Assembly (NCBI GenBank): GCA_021613335.1
Contig: JAJTWR010000105.1
Coordinates: 50,632 to 114,631 of the forward strand
DNA: 64,000 nt
Origin: Whitmania pigra
Lineage: Eukaryota > Annelida > Clitellata > Hirudinida > Haemopidae
Direction: 5' to 3'
Shown: positions 35,960 through 46,898 of the stretch, piece after piece
Layout: each line of letters opens with the position of its first letter
How positions within the stretch are numbered: the first letter of the stretch is position 1
Position numbers and translations under genes: made by a program
The notes under the pieces: generated by a model
Told to the model about the DNA's origin: nothing
Databases searched by the model: none
The model's input: the letters and a program-made list of their open reading frames with translations, nothing else

Positions 35960-37141
35960 ATGGACGAAAATCTTAAAGCTAATACCCCGTTTGCCCCTTC
36001 TAAACAAAGGCAAAAAATACTTTTTATTGACAGAGACGGAACTCTAAACCTAGAACCTGACGATGAACAAGTGGATAGCTTCAGTAAGTTAAAATTTTAT
36101 CCCAAATCTTTATATTACTTACCCAAAATTGCTCAGGAACTAGATTTTGAACTGGTAATGGTTACCAATCAAGACGGTTTAGGCACCCCTTCAAATCCGG
36201 AAGAATTTTTTTGGCCGGTTCATCATTTTATGATAAATACCTTTGCCAGCCAAGGGGCTGAATTTAAAGAAATTATTATAGACAGAACCTTTGCCATAGA
36301 CCAAGCCCCAACCCGCAAACCCGGTACCGCCTTACTTACTCATTATTTTACCGATGCGTACGACTTGGCCAACTCCTTTGTAATCGGCGATCGTTTAAAC
36401 GATGTGATGTTGGCAAAAAACCTGGGAGCCAAAGCCATTTACATTCGTCAGAACGATCATTTAGGAGCCGCAGAAACGCTTGATAAATATCAAACGCTTG
36501 GCGATATAATTGCATTAGAAACCAAAAACTGGGAAGATATCTACACTTTTTTAAAAGCCGGAAGCCGTAAAATAACGCATTCGCGCAAAACCGGTGAAAC
36601 AGACATCAAAATCAAATTGGATTTAGACGGCACAGGCAAGGCCAATATTAAAACCGGTTTGCATTTTTTTGATCACATGCTGGAACAAATTGCCCTCCAT
36701 GGCAATATAGATTTGGAAATTATCGCTCAAGGCGATTTACATATCGATGAACATCACACCATCGAAGATACAGGCATTACCTTAGGCGAAGCCGTTAGCA
36801 AAGCGTTAGGCAATAAATCAGGTATCGAACGTTATGGTTTTTGTTTACCGATGGACGATTGTTTAGCGCAAGTAGCAATAGATTTTGGAGGCAGAAGCTG
36901 GTTGATATGGAAGGTAGAATTTAAAAGAGAAAAACTGGGAGATACGCCTACGGAAATGTTCCATCATTTTTTTAAATCATTTAGCGAAGCCTGCAAATGC
37001 AATTTAAACATTAAAGCAAAAGGTTTTAATGAACATCACAAAATAGAAGCCATTTTTAAAGCGTTTGCCAAAGCAATTAAAATGGCTGTAAAACGCGATG
37101 CGGAAAAATTAATTTTACCCAGTACAAAGGGATTTCTTTAA
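35960..37141 (+). CDS. hisB: Bifunctional histidinol-phosphatase / imidazoleglycerol-phosphate dehydratase
   Basis: 393 aa fusion. The N-terminal HAD phosphatase (about residues 18-170) starts [12 protein letters not shown], with MVTNQDGLG and [10 protein letters not shown]. The C-terminal IGPD domain (from about 205) has [36 protein letters not shown] and [15 protein letters not shown]. It carries out steps six and eight of the pathway, as in enterobacteria. Full length with all metal-binding His motifs intact. Confidence 0.96.
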   Translation: MDENLKANTPFAPSKQRQKILFIDRDGTLNLEPDDEQVDSFSKLKFYPKSLYYLPKIAQELDFELVMVTNQDGLGTPSNPEEFFWPVHHFMINTFASQGAEFKEIIIDRTFAIDQAPTRKPGTALLTHYFTDAYDLANSFVIGDRLNDVMLAKNLGAKAIYIRQNDHLGAAETLDKYQTLGDIIALETKNWEDIYTFLKAGSRKITHSRKTGETDIKIKLDLDGTGKANIKTGLHFFDHMLEQIALHGNIDLEIIAQGDLHIDEHHTIEDTGITLGEAVSKALGNKSGIERYGFCLPMDDCLAQVAIDFGGRSWLIWKVEFKREKLGDTPTEMFHHFFKSFSEACKCNLNIKAKGFNEHHKIEAIFKAFAKAIKMAVKRDAEKLILPSTKGFL

Positions 37142-37208
37142 TTAAATTAAATATTAAAAAAGCGTAAATTAAAGTTGATTTATAAAAGAAAATTTTTAAT
37201 TTTATTTA

Positions 37209-37796
37209 ATGACCGGAATTGTAAACTATGGCGCGGGTAACATTTTCTCACTAACTTCCGCATTGAACCGTCAAAATATTCCTTATGGTATGATCAACGC
37301 CGAGGCTGATTTTGAGAAGTATCGTCAAATTATTATACCCGGAGTGGGGCATGCCGAGGCTGCCATGAGTAAACTCTTACAAAGCGGACTGGTTAACGCC
37401 ATCAAAAAACTGAATAAACCCGTGCTGGGTATTTGCGTAGGCATGCAATTACTTACCCGGCACTCTGAAGAAGGCAATGCCCATCTTTTGAATATTATAC
37501 CGCTAAAAACCAAACTTTTCGATAAAAACAAAGGCATTAAAATTCCGCACATGGGTTGGAACACCGTTTTTTTTAAAAAAGAAGCTCTTTTTGAAGGCAT
37601 TTCTGATAAAACCCAATTTTATTTCGTTCATTCTTATTTTATTGAAAATAATCCTGTTTTTAGCATTGCGACTGTAAATTATGGTAACTTGTTTGCGGCC
37701 GCGATTCAAAAGAATAATTTTTATGGAGTTCAGTTTCATCCGGAAAAATCTGGTCAGGCCGGAGAACGCTTATTAAAAAACTTTTCAAACCTATAG
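37209..37796 (+). CDS. hisH: Imidazole glycerol phosphate synthase, glutaminase subunit
   Basis: 195 aa class I glutamine amidotransferase. Oxyanion/nucleophile loop PVLGICVGMQLL (Cys near residue 77), PHMGWN, YFVHSYF, and the catalytic His-Glu pair in VQFHPEKSG. It supplies ammonia to HisF through the HisHF complex. The hisA start lies 3 nt after its stop, so the two are probably translationally coupled. Confidence 0.96.
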   Translation: MTGIVNYGAGNIFSLTSALNRQNIPYGMINAEADFEKYRQIIIPGVGHAEAAMSKLLQSGLVNAIKKLNKPVLGICVGMQLLTRHSEEGNAHLLNIIPLKTKLFDKNKGIKIPHMGWNTVFFKKEALFEGISDKTQFYFVHSYFIENNPVFSIATVNYGNLFAAAIQKNNFYGVQFHPEKSGQAGERLLKNFSNL

Positions 37797-37799
37797 CTC

Positions 37800-38549
37800 A
37801 TGTACATTATCCCTGCAATTGATATTTTAGACGGTAAGGTGGTACGTCTTCGCGAAGGCGACTACAGCCAAAAAACTGAATACAATGTTTCGATTGATGA
37901 AATGATAGAGCTCTATCGCTCAAAAGGAACCGATTTTATTCATATTATTGATTTAAATGGCGCTAAAAGCGACTTCAGCAATCAAGCAACGCTTTTTGAA
38001 ATCATTAAAAAAACAGATATGCGCGTGCAATATGGCGGCGGCATACGTACTATTGAACAGGTAGAATATTTATTAAACGTTGGCATAAACCGCGTAATTG
38101 TGGGTACGCAGGCCATTACCAATCCCAATTTTTTACCCGAACTAAGCAAAGTTTTCAAAAAAAAGCAAGATGGCGCCAACCGCATCGTAATTGCCATCGA
38201 CGTGTTGGATGAGGTGATCAAATATTCCGGTTGGATGGAAAGTTCTCCAATTAAACTGATGGATTATGTTGATAATTGTTTAAATCTGGGTTTTTTCCGT
38301 TTCTTGTGTACCGATATCAATAAAGACGGAAAATTAAGCGGTACAGGGATTGAATTATACCGAAAACTGTTAGATCATTCCCCTATGATAAAACTCATTG
38401 CCTCAGGAGGGGTAAGTTCAATGGACGATATACGCGAACTGGCTAAATTAGATATCCGCAGCGTGGTAGTGGGCAAAGCAATTTATGAAAATCGAATTTC
38501 TATTGAAGAAATAAAAGAGTGGAATTTAAAAGCGTTAACCAGTTTATAA
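37800..38549 (+). CDS. hisA: ProFAR isomerase (HisA)
   Basis: 249 aa TIM barrel. MYIIPAIDILDGKVVRL with the first catalytic Asp, VQYGGGIRT, the middle VIAIDV and CTDINKDGKLSGTG with the second catalytic Asp, then LIASGGVSSMDDI are the HisA motifs. It isomerises ProFAR to PRFAR. A small hairpin (GTCTTT-GCA-AAAGAC, 38568-38582) lies in the 103-nt gap to hisF. Confidence 0.96.
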   Translation: MYIIPAIDILDGKVVRLREGDYSQKTEYNVSIDEMIELYRSKGTDFIHIIDLNGAKSDFSNQATLFEIIKKTDMRVQYGGGIRTIEQVEYLLNVGINRVIVGTQAITNPNFLPELSKVFKKKQDGANRIVIAIDVLDEVIKYSGWMESSPIKLMDYVDNCLNLGFFRFLCTDINKDGKLSGTGIELYRKLLDHSPMIKLIASGGVSSMDDIRELAKLDIRSVVVGKAIYENRISIEEIKEWNLKALTSL

Positions 38550-38652
38550 ATTCATCGCAAAATCATCGTCTTTGCAAAAGACAAACAGAGGCGAAATATT
38601 TTTAATCTGATACAAATTGCATACTTATTATATTACAAGGCAAGCCTCTATC

Positions 38653-39408
38653 ATGTTAAGTAAACGTATTATCCCCTGTTTAGACGTAAAAGACGGTCGT
38701 ACTGTAAAAGGCGTAAACTTTGTTAATTTACGCGACGCCGGCAACCCTGTAGAGCTTGCCGCCCAATACGCAAAACAAGGGGCCGACGAGCTGGTATTTT
38801 TAGATATTACCGCCACCCAGGAACGCCGTAAAACGATGATTGAAATGGTAAAAGCAGTGGCAAGCCAGTTAAATATTCCATTTACCATTGGAGGCGGAAT
38901 TACCGAAATTGCAGACGCTGATGCGCTATTAAACGCCGGAGCCGATAAGATAAGTATCAATTCTGCCGCTGTACGCAATCCGAAATTAATTGAGCAAATG
39001 GCAAAAACTTTTGGGATGCAGTTTGTGGTAGTTGCCGTAGATACCAAATTTGTAAATGGAAAAAACCGGGTATATTTAAATGGCGGCAGATTAATTACCG
39101 AACTAGAAACAGAAATTTGGGTTAAACAAGCCGAAGAATCAGGAGCCGGAGAAATTCTGCTAACTTCTATGGATTATGACGGCACAAAAGCGGGTTTTGA
39201 TTGCCAATTGCTTAAAAAAATAAATAACATGGTCAACATTCCCGTTATTGCCTCCGGAGGCGCCGGGCATATAGATCATTTTATCGAAGTATTCCAACAG
39301 TCTCATGTAGATGCCGCTTTAGCCGCTTCGGTTTTCCATTATGGCGAAATTTTAATTCCCGAGCTGAAAGCCGCATTAAAAAAAAATCATGTGGCCGTCA
39401 GATTATAA
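38653..39408 (+). CDS. hisF: Imidazole glycerol phosphate synthase, cyclase subunit
   Basis: 251 aa from ATG 38653 ([20 protein letters not shown]). An earlier in-frame ATG at 38617 would add 12 non-homologous residues. LDVKDGR has the first catalytic Asp, FTIGGGI and [12 protein letters not shown] are barrel loops, and [13 protein letters not shown] has the second Asp. It makes IGP and AICAR from PRFAR with ammonia from HisH. AICAR feeds the purine pathway after the step broken in purE/purK. Confidence 0.96.
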   Translation: MLSKRIIPCLDVKDGRTVKGVNFVNLRDAGNPVELAAQYAKQGADELVFLDITATQERRKTMIEMVKAVASQLNIPFTIGGGITEIADADALLNAGADKISINSAAVRNPKLIEQMAKTFGMQFVVVAVDTKFVNGKNRVYLNGGRLITELETEIWVKQAEESGAGEILLTSMDYDGTKAGFDCQLLKKINNMVNIPVIASGGAGHIDHFIEVFQQSHVDAALAASVFHYGEILIPELKAALKKNHVAVRL

Positions 39409-39436
39409 ATTGCGCCGCTCATCTCAACAAAGTAAA

Positions 39437-40036
39437 ATGAAAACAAACGCACAAATGATAAACTGGGAAAAAACGAATGGATTAGTACCGGTTGTAATAC
39501 AAGATAACCAAACTTTGGAAGTACTCATGCTGGCTTACATGAACAGCGAAGCGTTAGAAAAAACGCAAAAAGAAGGAAAAGTTACCTTTTTTTCTCGCAC
39601 AAAAAATCGTTTATGGACCAAAGGAGAAGAAAGCGGCAACTTTCTTTTTGTAAAATCGCTCCATATCGATTGCGACCGCGACGCTATCTTAATTAAAGTA
39701 AATCCGGCCGGACCAACCTGTCATACCGGTATGCGCACCTGTTTTAATACCGATTTTAATCAAAACTTCCTGTTTGAGCTGGAAAAAATCATTGCAGACA
39801 GGTATGAAAATCCAATAGAAGGCTCATACATTAATAAAATGAGAAGAAAAGGCTTAAACAAGATTGCCCAAAAAGTTGGCGAAGAAGGGATAGAAACAGT
39901 TATAGCCGCCTTAGCTGAAAACAAAGAAGCGTTTGCAGAAGAAACAGCCGACCTTTTATTTCACCTGATGTTTTTATTAAAAGAAAAAGGCCTTTCGCTG
40001 GCCAACATCGCCAAAAAATTAGAAAACAGGCATTAA
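39437..40036 (+). CDS. hisI: Bifunctional phosphoribosyl-AMP cyclohydrolase / PR-ATP pyrophosphatase
   Basis: 199 aa fusion (hisIE). The start at ATG 39437 (MKTNAQMINWEKTNGL) lies 28 nt after hisF; a start at 39389 would overlap hisF by 20 nt. HisI part: VLMLAYMNSEAL, FFSRTKNRLWTKGEESGN, DCDRDAILIKV and GPTCHTG with metal-binding Cys and His. HisE part from about residue 115: KVGEEGIETVIAAL and ADLLFHLMFLL. These are steps two and three of the pathway, so the operon is complete. Confidence 0.95.
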   Translation: MKTNAQMINWEKTNGLVPVVIQDNQTLEVLMLAYMNSEALEKTQKEGKVTFFSRTKNRLWTKGEESGNFLFVKSLHIDCDRDAILIKVNPAGPTCHTGMRTCFNTDFNQNFLFELEKIIADRYENPIEGSYINKMRRKGLNKIAQKVGEEGIETVIAALAENKEAFAEETADLLFHLMFLLKEKGLSLANIAKKLENRH

Positions 40037-40289
40037 CAGTCTCTCCTGCCACAACTTATTGAGGCTTGCAAACAAAAATTACCAATGACAACAACAAAAT
40101 TTCATCAATCGTGATATTTTGAAACTGTTTAAATTTCATTCGCCCATAATTTTAAAATCTGCGCAATTCATTATCCGTAAATGGATTTTTGTTGATATAC
40201 GGGAGTTCAAAAAAAATAACTGATGCCGGTATTCATGCTTCGGTAATTTCTGTATTGATTTTGCCTCTACCATTAAAATGCCGCTAATT

Positions 40290-41969
40290 TTATCCATTCA
40301 TAGACAGGAGAAATTCTTCGTTTGATTTAGTGCTTTTGATTTGTTGTTGAATCAGTTCCATAGCTTCCTGGCTGTTCATATCAGCCAAATGGTTACGCAA
40401 AATCCAAATACGCTGCAACTTTTCTTTTTCCAACAACAAATCGTCTCTTCTGGTGCTGGATGCGGTAATGTCTATAGCGGGGAATATTCGTTTATTTGCC
40501 AGCTTACGGTCTAGTTGAAGTTCCATATTTCCCGTTCCTTTAAATTCTTCAAAAATAACATCGTCCATTTTAGAGCCTGTTTCGGTTAAAGCGGTAGCTA
40601 AAATAGTCAAAGAACCCCCATTTTCGATATTACGAGCGGCTCCGAAAAATCGTTTAGGTTTGTGTAAAGCATTGGCGTCTACTCCTCCCGATAATATTTT
40701 TCCCGAAGCGGGAGCGGTGGTATTGTAGGCCCTTGCCAAACGGGTAATAGAATCAAGTAAAATAACCACGTCGTGTCCGCATTCTACCAGTCTTTTTGAC
40801 TTTTCCAGCACGATGTTTGCAATTTTTACATGTCGTTCTGCCGGCTCGTCAAACGTGGAGGCAATCACTTCTGCGCATACGCTTCGAGCCATATCGGTTA
40901 CTTCTTCGGGGCGTTCGTCAATCAATAAAATAATAAGATAAACTTGCGGATGATTTTTGACAATAGCATTTGCCACTTCTTTCAATAAATTCGTTTTACC
41001 GGTTTTAGGTTGAGCCACGATTAAGCCCCGTTGCCCTTTGCCGATAGGGGTAAAAAGGTCGATAATTCTGGTGGAATAATTGTTGAAATCAGTAACCAGA
41101 TTTAATTTCTCGGTAGGAAAAAGAGGCGTTAAATAATCAAAAGGAACCCGGTCTCTTACCTCGGCTGGGCTCCTTCCGTTGATGGTATTTACCTTGACCA
41201 ATGGAAAATATTTTTCTCCTTCTTTCGGTGGTCTGATAGAACCATTAACGGTATCGCCGGTTTTTAAACCGAATAATTTAATTTGCGACTGAGATACATA
41301 AATATCATCGGGAGAAGAAAGGTAATTATAATCCGCTGAGCGCAGAAAACCATAACCGTCGGGCATAATTTCCAATATTCCCTCGTTGGTAATGGTATTG
41401 TCGAAATCCAAATTGTAATAGCTGACTTCTGCCGTCAACGGTTGATTTTGGTTGATTCGAAGCTTATTATCCTCGTATTTTACTTTCTGTATTTTATCGG
41501 TCGGCAGGATATCGGTTTGGTCTTTTTTATTTTGCTGTTTTTGTATTTTATCGGCAATGGATTCTAATTTTTCCGGGTTTAGGCTTAAACCAAGTTCCAA
41601 GGGGTTTACTTCCTTGCCGTCTATCCAGAAAGTTAGAGGCTCATCGCTTAAATTTAAAGTTTCCAGATTATCCAAGGGAGATTCCACAAGTTTATTTTCT
41701 TCGTCAAAAGAAGAGCCAGGCATCTCTTGTTTGGGCATTTTGATTCTTTTTCTGGGCTTTTTTTCCGTCATCGAATCCCCCTTTGCTGACAAGGTTATAC
41801 CGGTCATATTTTCGGTTTGCTGATTTAGGTTATCAGCTTGCTGAATTAGTAATATTTGTTCAATAAGCTCATTTTTACGAAGTTCCTGGGCATTTTTGAT
41901 TCCAGCTGCTTTTGCAATTTCCCGCAAATCAGCCGTTAATTTTTCTGTTAAATTGGTTTTGTTAAACAT
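40290..41969 (-). CDS. rho: Transcription termination factor Rho
   Basis: 559 aa. An N-terminal Rho_N-like helix bundle ([26 protein letters not shown]) is followed by an inserted acidic/Lys-rich linker (about residues 60-205). This linker is longer than in E. coli Rho (419 aa) but usual in Bacteroidota. The cold-shock RNA-binding domain contains [20 protein letters not shown]. The RecA-like motor has Walker [38 protein letters not shown] and the R-loop region. Intact. Confidence 0.96.
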   Translation of the reverse strand: MFNKTNLTEKLTADLREIAKAAGIKNAQELRKNELIEQILLIQQADNLNQQTENMTGITLSAKGDSMTEKKPRKRIKMPKQEMPGSSFDEENKLVESPLDNLETLNLSDEPLTFWIDGKEVNPLELGLSLNPEKLESIADKIQKQQNKKDQTDILPTDKIQKVKYEDNKLRINQNQPLTAEVSYYNLDFDNTITNEGILEIMPDGYGFLRSADYNYLSSPDDIYVSQSQIKLFGLKTGDTVNGSIRPPKEGEKYFPLVKVNTINGRSPAEVRDRVPFDYLTPLFPTEKLNLVTDFNNYSTRIIDLFTPIGKGQRGLIVAQPKTGKTNLLKEVANAIVKNHPQVYLIILLIDERPEEVTDMARSVCAEVIASTFDEPAERHVKIANIVLEKSKRLVECGHDVVILLDSITRLARAYNTTAPASGKILSGGVDANALHKPKRFFGAARNIENGGSLTILATALTETGSKMDDVIFEEFKGTGNMELQLDRKLANKRIFPAIDITASSTRRDDLLLEKEKLQRIWILRNHLADMNSQEAMELIQQQIKSTKSNEEFLLSMNG

Positions 41970-42533
41970 TTATCGTTTTGGAATAGTAAATTTTTTTTAG
42001 GAATTGTATGCATGAACAGTTTTAAAAAGGTTACAAACAATAAAAAATATGAAATTGTTCGGCCAACGATTCTTTGGAACTATTCACAGATAGACACTCT
42101 GAAAATATGACGCAAGTGTAAATAAATAGAATAATATATCCAAATAAAAAATATTAATGAAGAGCAAGACTGTTTCTTATCGCTAAAAATAATAAAAATA
42201 AAGAATTATTTAAAGAAAAAATTATCAACTAAAAATTATTTGGCCCTCGGCTATACAACAGCTTCACAAAATATAATTGACGCCAAAAAACAAAGAATTG
42301 TTTATTTAAGCGGTATCAAAACCTTATAAAACTCTAATGAGTTTAGCTAATAAACTGTTAAATTCATCAGCAAACCATTTTCGTAAACTTTAAAAATCTG
42401 CTTTTTATAAACGGTTTAAAGATAAAATAAGCCGCTAAATTTATATCGATATTAAAAAAAGCGATTTGCACTAAAGGCTTTGGCATTAAAAATATACATA
42501 TTTGCGCGATAAAAACTCAGCGGAATCAAAAAA
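41970..42533. other. Long divergent gap between rho and pyrF
   Basis: About 560 nt, strongly AT-rich, with no frame that looks like a gene. Both flanking genes are transcribed away from it, so their promoters must lie here, but I found no TAnnTTTG element with a good -33 partner on either strand. A long leader in front of rho would be compatible with autoregulation; nothing in the sequence proves it. Confidence 0.3.
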
Positions 42534-43361
42534 ATGAATAAGCAACAACTTTTTGAGCAAATAAAATTAAAAAAATCTTTTTTATGCGTAGGGTTAGATC
42601 CGGTTTTGGAAAAAATTCCTAAACATTTGTTAAAATACGAAGATCCCGTTTTTGAATTTAACAAACAAATAATAGACGCTACCAAAGATCTATGCGTAGC
42701 ATACAAGCCTAATACAGCCTTTTTTGAAACCAGAGGAGTAAAAGGTTGGCAAACGTTAGTAAAAACCTGTAATTATTTTCCGAAAGATATTTTTAGCATT
42801 GCGGATGCAAAACGGGGAGATATTGGCAATACATCAGCCATGTATGCAGAAGCTTTTTTTAAAAAGGAAAGCAGCGGAATGAGTTTTGATTCGATCACCG
42901 TTGCTCCCTATATGGGAAGAGATTCTGTAGCTCCTTTTTTAAATTATCCGGATAAATGGGTGATTTTATTGGCGCTCACTTCTAACCAAGGCAGTATTGA
43001 TTTTCAGCAGCGGGGAGGGAAAGAGAAATGGTATGAAAGGGTTATAAAAACGTCGTTAAAATGGGCCGATGCTAACCAAATGATGTACGTGGTTGGAGCA
43101 ACAAAACCTGATGAGTTTAAAAACGTCCGCAGGTTGGCCCCTGATAATTTTCTTTTGGTTCCGGGGGTTGGCGCTCAGGGAGGAAATTTAAAAGCCGTTT
43201 GTGAAAGCGGTTTAAACAGCTCTTGCGGCTTATTAATAAATGCGGCGCGTAGCATTATATATGCAAGTAGCGGCGAAGACTTTGCCCAAAAGGCAAGAGC
43301 AGAAGCATTGTCTATTCAACAAGAAATGGAACAAATTCTTATAAAAGCTAATTTGGCATAA
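42534..43361 (+). CDS. pyrF: Orotidine 5'-phosphate decarboxylase (type 2)
   Basis: 275 aa. It decarboxylates OMP to UMP, the last step of pyrimidine synthesis. Motifs of the longer bacterial type: [23 protein letters not shown], the catalytic [11 protein letters not shown] and [11 protein letters not shown], with [11 protein letters not shown] near the end. Complete. It faces the S4-domain gene on the other strand. Confidence 0.95.
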   Translation: MNKQQLFEQIKLKKSFLCVGLDPVLEKIPKHLLKYEDPVFEFNKQIIDATKDLCVAYKPNTAFFETRGVKGWQTLVKTCNYFPKDIFSIADAKRGDIGNTSAMYAEAFFKKESSGMSFDSITVAPYMGRDSVAPFLNYPDKWVILLALTSNQGSIDFQQRGGKEKWYERVIKTSLKWADANQMMYVVGATKPDEFKNVRRLAPDNFLLVPGVGAQGGNLKAVCESGLNSSCGLLINAARSIIYASSGEDFAQKARAEALSIQQEMEQILIKANLA

Positions 43362-43502
43362 AAAAGAAACAAACTTTAAGCTATTGCTGTTTTGCTTATA
43401 ATTGTCAGAATTTTTACCGAATAAAATCCACTGTCGCTTGGATGAAGAATTTGTTGAGATTTTATAAAAGAGAGATTCATCGAACCGGTTTGTAAAAACA
43501 GC

Positions 43503-43904
43503 TTAATTTTCATTTTCAAAAACGCTGCCTAAAAGTTCGTCTGTTTCTCTTCTGTCTTTTTTAGTGGGTCTTCCCCTACCCTTGTCGCGTTTTAATGCAG
43601 GCGCATGAAACATTGATTTAAAAGTCAATGTATCTTCAACAGGGGTTAAATCTTTGTATTTAGTTACGGCTATTTTAGCGTCGGTACGGTTATAAGAAAA
43701 ATCAATCACTTCAATTATCTTTTTCTCAATCCCTTTTGCTATCTGGTAAACATCTCCTATCTTAACAAAAGCCGAGGGTTTAACATTATTACCATTTAAC
43801 TTTACCCGTCCATTTTTACATGCTTGGGTAGCTAAACTCCGGGTTTTAAAAATTCTAATTGCCCACAAGTATTTATCCAGCCTTAATTTTTCCGATTCTT
43901 GCAT
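43503..43904 (-). CDS. S4-domain RNA-binding protein (Hsp15-like)
   Basis: 133 aa from ATG 43904 (MQESEKLRLDKYLWAIRIFKTRS). An in-frame ATG three codons earlier would lie inside the -7 element. The S4 fold occupies residues 8-65 (TRSLATQACKNGRVKLNGNNVKPS). The C-terminal tail is basic and ends in GRGRPTKKDRRETDELLGS. Homologues (Hsp15) bind stalled 50S subunits carrying nascent chains. TAAATTTG on the minus strand at 43911-43918 could be the -7 element, giving a very short leader. Confidence 0.85.
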   Translation of the reverse strand: MQESEKLRLDKYLWAIRIFKTRSLATQACKNGRVKLNGNNVKPSAFVKIGDVYQIAKGIEKKIIEVIDFSYNRTDAKIAVTKYKDLTPVEDTLTFKSMFHAPALKRDKGRGRPTKKDRRETDELLGSVFENEN

Positions 43905-43969
43905 AAAAATCAAATTTACGCAAGCGCAAATACATAAATATTATTTATTTTGTAAAAATTATTAAAACA

Positions 43970-44788
43970 ATGATTGAAGAGTTAAAAAAATTAATACAAT
44001 CTGCTTGGGAAGACAGGTCTTTGTTGGCTTACAGCCAATATTGCGAAGCGATTGAAGAAACTATCGGACGTTTAGACCGAGGCGAATTACGCGTAGCCGA
44101 ACCCATATTAAACAGTTGGGCCGTAAACGATTGGGTAAAAAAAGCGGTTATCATGTATTTTCCTATCAAAGAAATGAAAGAAATCAAAGCTGATCCTTTT
44201 GTTTATCATGATAAAATGAATTTAAAAACCAATTACAAAGAACAAGGAGTTCGCGTTGTGCCTATGGCAAGCGCGCGTTATGGGGCTTATTTGGCAAAAG
44301 GCGTTATTATGATGCCTTCTTACGTAAACATTGGGGCTTATGTAGATGAAAACACGATGATTGACACTTGGGCCACGGTGGGTTCGTGCGCGCAAATTGG
44401 AAAACGGGTTCATATAAGCGGCGGAGTTGGCATAGGCGGGGTTTTGGAACCCGTACAAAGTTCGCCCGTAATTATTGAAGACGATTGCTTTTTAGGCTCG
44501 CGAGCCATTGTGGTAGAAGGCGTTCGCGTGGAAAAAGAAGCTGTTTTGGGCGCAAACGTTATTTTAACCGCTTCTACCAAAATTATTGATGTTACAAGTT
44601 CAAGCCCTGTAGAACACAAAGGAGTTGTTCCGTCTCGCTCGGTGGTAATTCCGGGTTGTTATACCAAGAAATTTGCTGCCGGAGAGTATCAGGTGCCATG
44701 CGCCTTAATAATCGGTAAACGTAAAGATAGTACCGATAAAAAAACCTCGCTAAACGACGCTTTAAGAGAAAACAACGTAGCGGTTTAA
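43970..44788 (+). CDS. dapD: Tetrahydrodipicolinate N-succinyltransferase
   Basis: 272 aa left-handed beta-helix acyltransferase of the succinylase branch of lysine/diaminopimelate synthesis. An N-terminal helical domain (to about 100) is followed by hexapeptide repeats (VNIGAYVDENTMIDTWATVGS, then IGKRVHISGGVGIGGVLEP) and IIEDDCFLGSRAIVVEGV. Full length. The adjacent glycosyltransferase gene starts 15 nt downstream. Confidence 0.96.
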   Translation: MIEELKKLIQSAWEDRSLLAYSQYCEAIEETIGRLDRGELRVAEPILNSWAVNDWVKKAVIMYFPIKEMKEIKADPFVYHDKMNLKTNYKEQGVRVVPMASARYGAYLAKGVIMMPSYVNIGAYVDENTMIDTWATVGSCAQIGKRVHISGGVGIGGVLEPVQSSPVIIEDDCFLGSRAIVVEGVRVEKEAVLGANVILTASTKIIDVTSSSPVEHKGVVPSRSVVIPGCYTKKFAAGEYQVPCALIIGKRKDSTDKKTSLNDALRENNVAV

Positions 44789-44803
44789 ACTGAAAATTTT
44801 AAA

Positions 44804-45997
44804 TTGGAGGCTCAAGGCAAAAAATATCCGAAAGGCTTAAAGCCTGCAAATTCGGGTTTTAATCATTCTGCTTTAAACATTGGTTTTGATGGCAAACGCG
44901 CAACCAATAACATTACAGGTTTAGGCAATTACAGCCGCTCATTAATAAAAGGTTTAGCCAAAACTTTTAACATGCATCGCTATTTTGTTTATACCCCAAA
45001 GCTAAATAAACAAATAACCCAATTTTCACTTTTTAAATCAAAAAATGTTTACATCAGGCTTCCGACAAGTTTTTTTCGCAAATTTTTATGGAGAAGTTTA
45101 GGAATAAAACAAGAATTAAAAGCTGATAAAATTGATATTTTTCATGGCTTAAGTAATGAAATTCCAATAGGCTTAAAAAAAGAAGGTATTAAATCGGTAG
45201 TTACTATTCACGATTTAATATTTTTAAAACGCCCGCAAGATTATCAAATCATAAACCGGTTTATCTATCGGTTAAAAAGTCAATATGCTTGTCGGCACGC
45301 TGATAAAATTATAGCCGTAAGCGAGCAAACCAAAACAGATATTATAGAACATTACCAAATTGAACCAAACAAAATAGAGGTTATATACCAAACCTGCGAC
45401 GAGGATTTTAAACAAGCCGCTTCGGCTCGCAAAAAAAACAAAGTCAGCGAGAAATATCAACTGCCTAAAAAGTATATTTTAAGCGTCGGTACCATAGAAC
45501 CTCGAAAAAATTTGTTGTTAATTGTTAAAGCAATGACGCAAACCGCCTCAAATTTTTCTTTGGTAGTTATAGGAAAAGCAAAATCTTATTTTAAAGAAGT
45601 TGAAAAAGAAATTAACCGACAAAACTTACAGCAACGCGTCATTTTTTTAAAGCATGTTTCTTTTGAAGATTTGCCTTCTGTTTACCAATTGGCAAATCTT
45701 TTTGTTTATCCTTCGTTTTACGAAGGTTTTGGCATTCCAATTATCGAAGCTTTATTCAGCAAGGTGCCTGTAATTGCCGCTAAGGGTTCTTGTCTTGAAG
45801 AAGCCGGCGGCCCGGGTAGTTTATACGTCAATCCGGAAGATTATCATGATTTGGCAAAAAAAATAGACCTTATACTAGCCTCTCCGGATATGGCAAACAA
45901 TATGACTGAAAGAGGATATCGCTATGCGCAAAAGTTCAAAAACGATCAAATCAGTAAGCAACTGGCCCTTTGTTACCTCCAAATATTAAACAAATAA
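44804..45997 (+). CDS. Glycosyltransferase family 1 (GT-B, GT4-like)
   Basis: 397 aa as drawn from TTG 44804. Homology to GT4-like enzymes begins at about residue 25 with LNIGFDGKRATNNITGLGNYSR. Related proteins usually start at that Leu as Met (here TTA), so the natural start codon seems lost or replaced and the upstream TTG is only the best available. C-terminal donor domain: LSVGTIEPRKNLLLIVKA and PSFYEGFGIPIIEALFSKVPV with the catalytic Glu. Envelope polysaccharide role is likely given the two following transferases; substrate unknown. Confidence 0.85.
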   Translation: MEAQGKKYPKGLKPANSGFNHSALNIGFDGKRATNNITGLGNYSRSLIKGLAKTFNMHRYFVYTPKLNKQITQFSLFKSKNVYIRLPTSFFRKFLWRSLGIKQELKADKIDIFHGLSNEIPIGLKKEGIKSVVTIHDLIFLKRPQDYQIINRFIYRLKSQYACRHADKIIAVSEQTKTDIIEHYQIEPNKIEVIYQTCDEDFKQAASARKKNKVSEKYQLPKKYILSVGTIEPRKNLLLIVKAMTQTASNFSLVVIGKAKSYFKEVEKEINRQNLQQRVIFLKHVSFEDLPSVYQLANLFVYPSFYEGFGIPIIEALFSKVPVIAAKGSCLEEAGGPGSLYVNPEDYHDLAKKIDLILASPDMANNMTERGYRYAQKFKNDQISKQLALCYLQILNK

Positions 45998-46013
45998 ATT
46001 TATCTTTATCCGC

Positions 46014-46898
46014 ATGAAAGTTGCCGGTTTTACATTCATCCGCAATGCGGTAAAAAACGATTACGCCATTATTGAGGCAATCAGTTCTATATTGCCTGTA
46101 TGCGATGAGTTTGTGGTAGCTCATGGTAATTCTGACGATGATACTTTACAGCTTATAGAAAGCCTGCGATCGCCCAAAATTAGAATAATACAAACTGTTT
46201 GGGACGACGGCATCCGCAAAGAAGGGAAAACATTTGCCTATGAAACCGATAAAGCGTTTCAATCCATCAGCAAAACAATAGATTGGGCTTTTTACCTACA
46301 AGGAGATGAATGCGTTCATGAAAAATACCTGCCCGTCATTAAAAAAGAAATGGAAATTTGTTTAAACAACAAATCTATTGAAGGCTTATTGTTTAACTAC
46401 AAACATTTTTACGGTTCGTACGATTTTTTTGCCCAATCACGCCGTTGGTACCGAAGAGAAATCCGTATAATCAGAAATTGGCCCGGCATGCATTCATACA
46501 AAGACGCTCAAGGTTTTAGATACAACGGCAGAAAAATTAAAGTTAAACACCTAGACGCTTATATTTACCACTATGGCTGGGTAAAACCGCCCGAAGGCTT
46601 AAATAGCAAAGCGCGTAACTTTAATAAATTTTATACCGATAACGATGCATGGATTGATGAAAACTATCCTGAATTTTCAACGTTTGATTATAATAACGCC
46701 GATCAACTTTTTAAATTCACGGAAACGCATCCGGCAGTAATGCAAAAACGGATAGCAAAAAGCAATTGGAAATTCAGCGCGGATCCCGCTAAAGTTTCTC
46801 TTAAATTATCGGTCAGAAGAAAATTTTTAGCATGGTTTGAGAAATTAACGGGCATTAGGCTATTTGAGTATAAAAACTACCGTAAAATTGCCGATTAA
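46014..46898 (+). CDS. Glycosyltransferase family 2-like protein
   Basis: 294 aa, soluble. MKVAGFTFIRNAVKNDYAIIEAI and DEFVVAHGNSDDDTLQLI form a GT-A start. WAFYLQGDECVHEKYLPVIKKEM holds the donor-binding region, and RRWYRREIRIIRNWPGMHSYKDAQGFR lies in the acceptor half. Its stop overlaps the ATG of the next gene by one base (TAATG), so the two are translationally coupled. Substrate unknown. Confidence 0.85.
   Translation: MKVAGFTFIRNAVKNDYAIIEAISSILPVCDEFVVAHGNSDDDTLQLIESLRSPKIRIIQTVWDDGIRKEGKTFAYETDKAFQSISKTIDWAFYLQGDECVHEKYLPVIKKEMEICLNNKSIEGLLFNYKHFYGSYDFFAQSRRWYRREIRIIRNWPGMHSYKDAQGFRYNGRKIKVKHLDAYIYHYGWVKPPEGLNSKARNFNKFYTDNDAWIDENYPEFSTFDYNNADQLFKFTETHPAVMQKRIAKSNWKFSADPAKVSLKLSVRRKFLAWFEKLTGIRLFEYKNYRKIAD

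Noticed and set aside
38617..38652. Longer hisF start at 38617
   Set aside because: Adds 12 residues without homology, while ATG 38653 gives the standard N-terminus.
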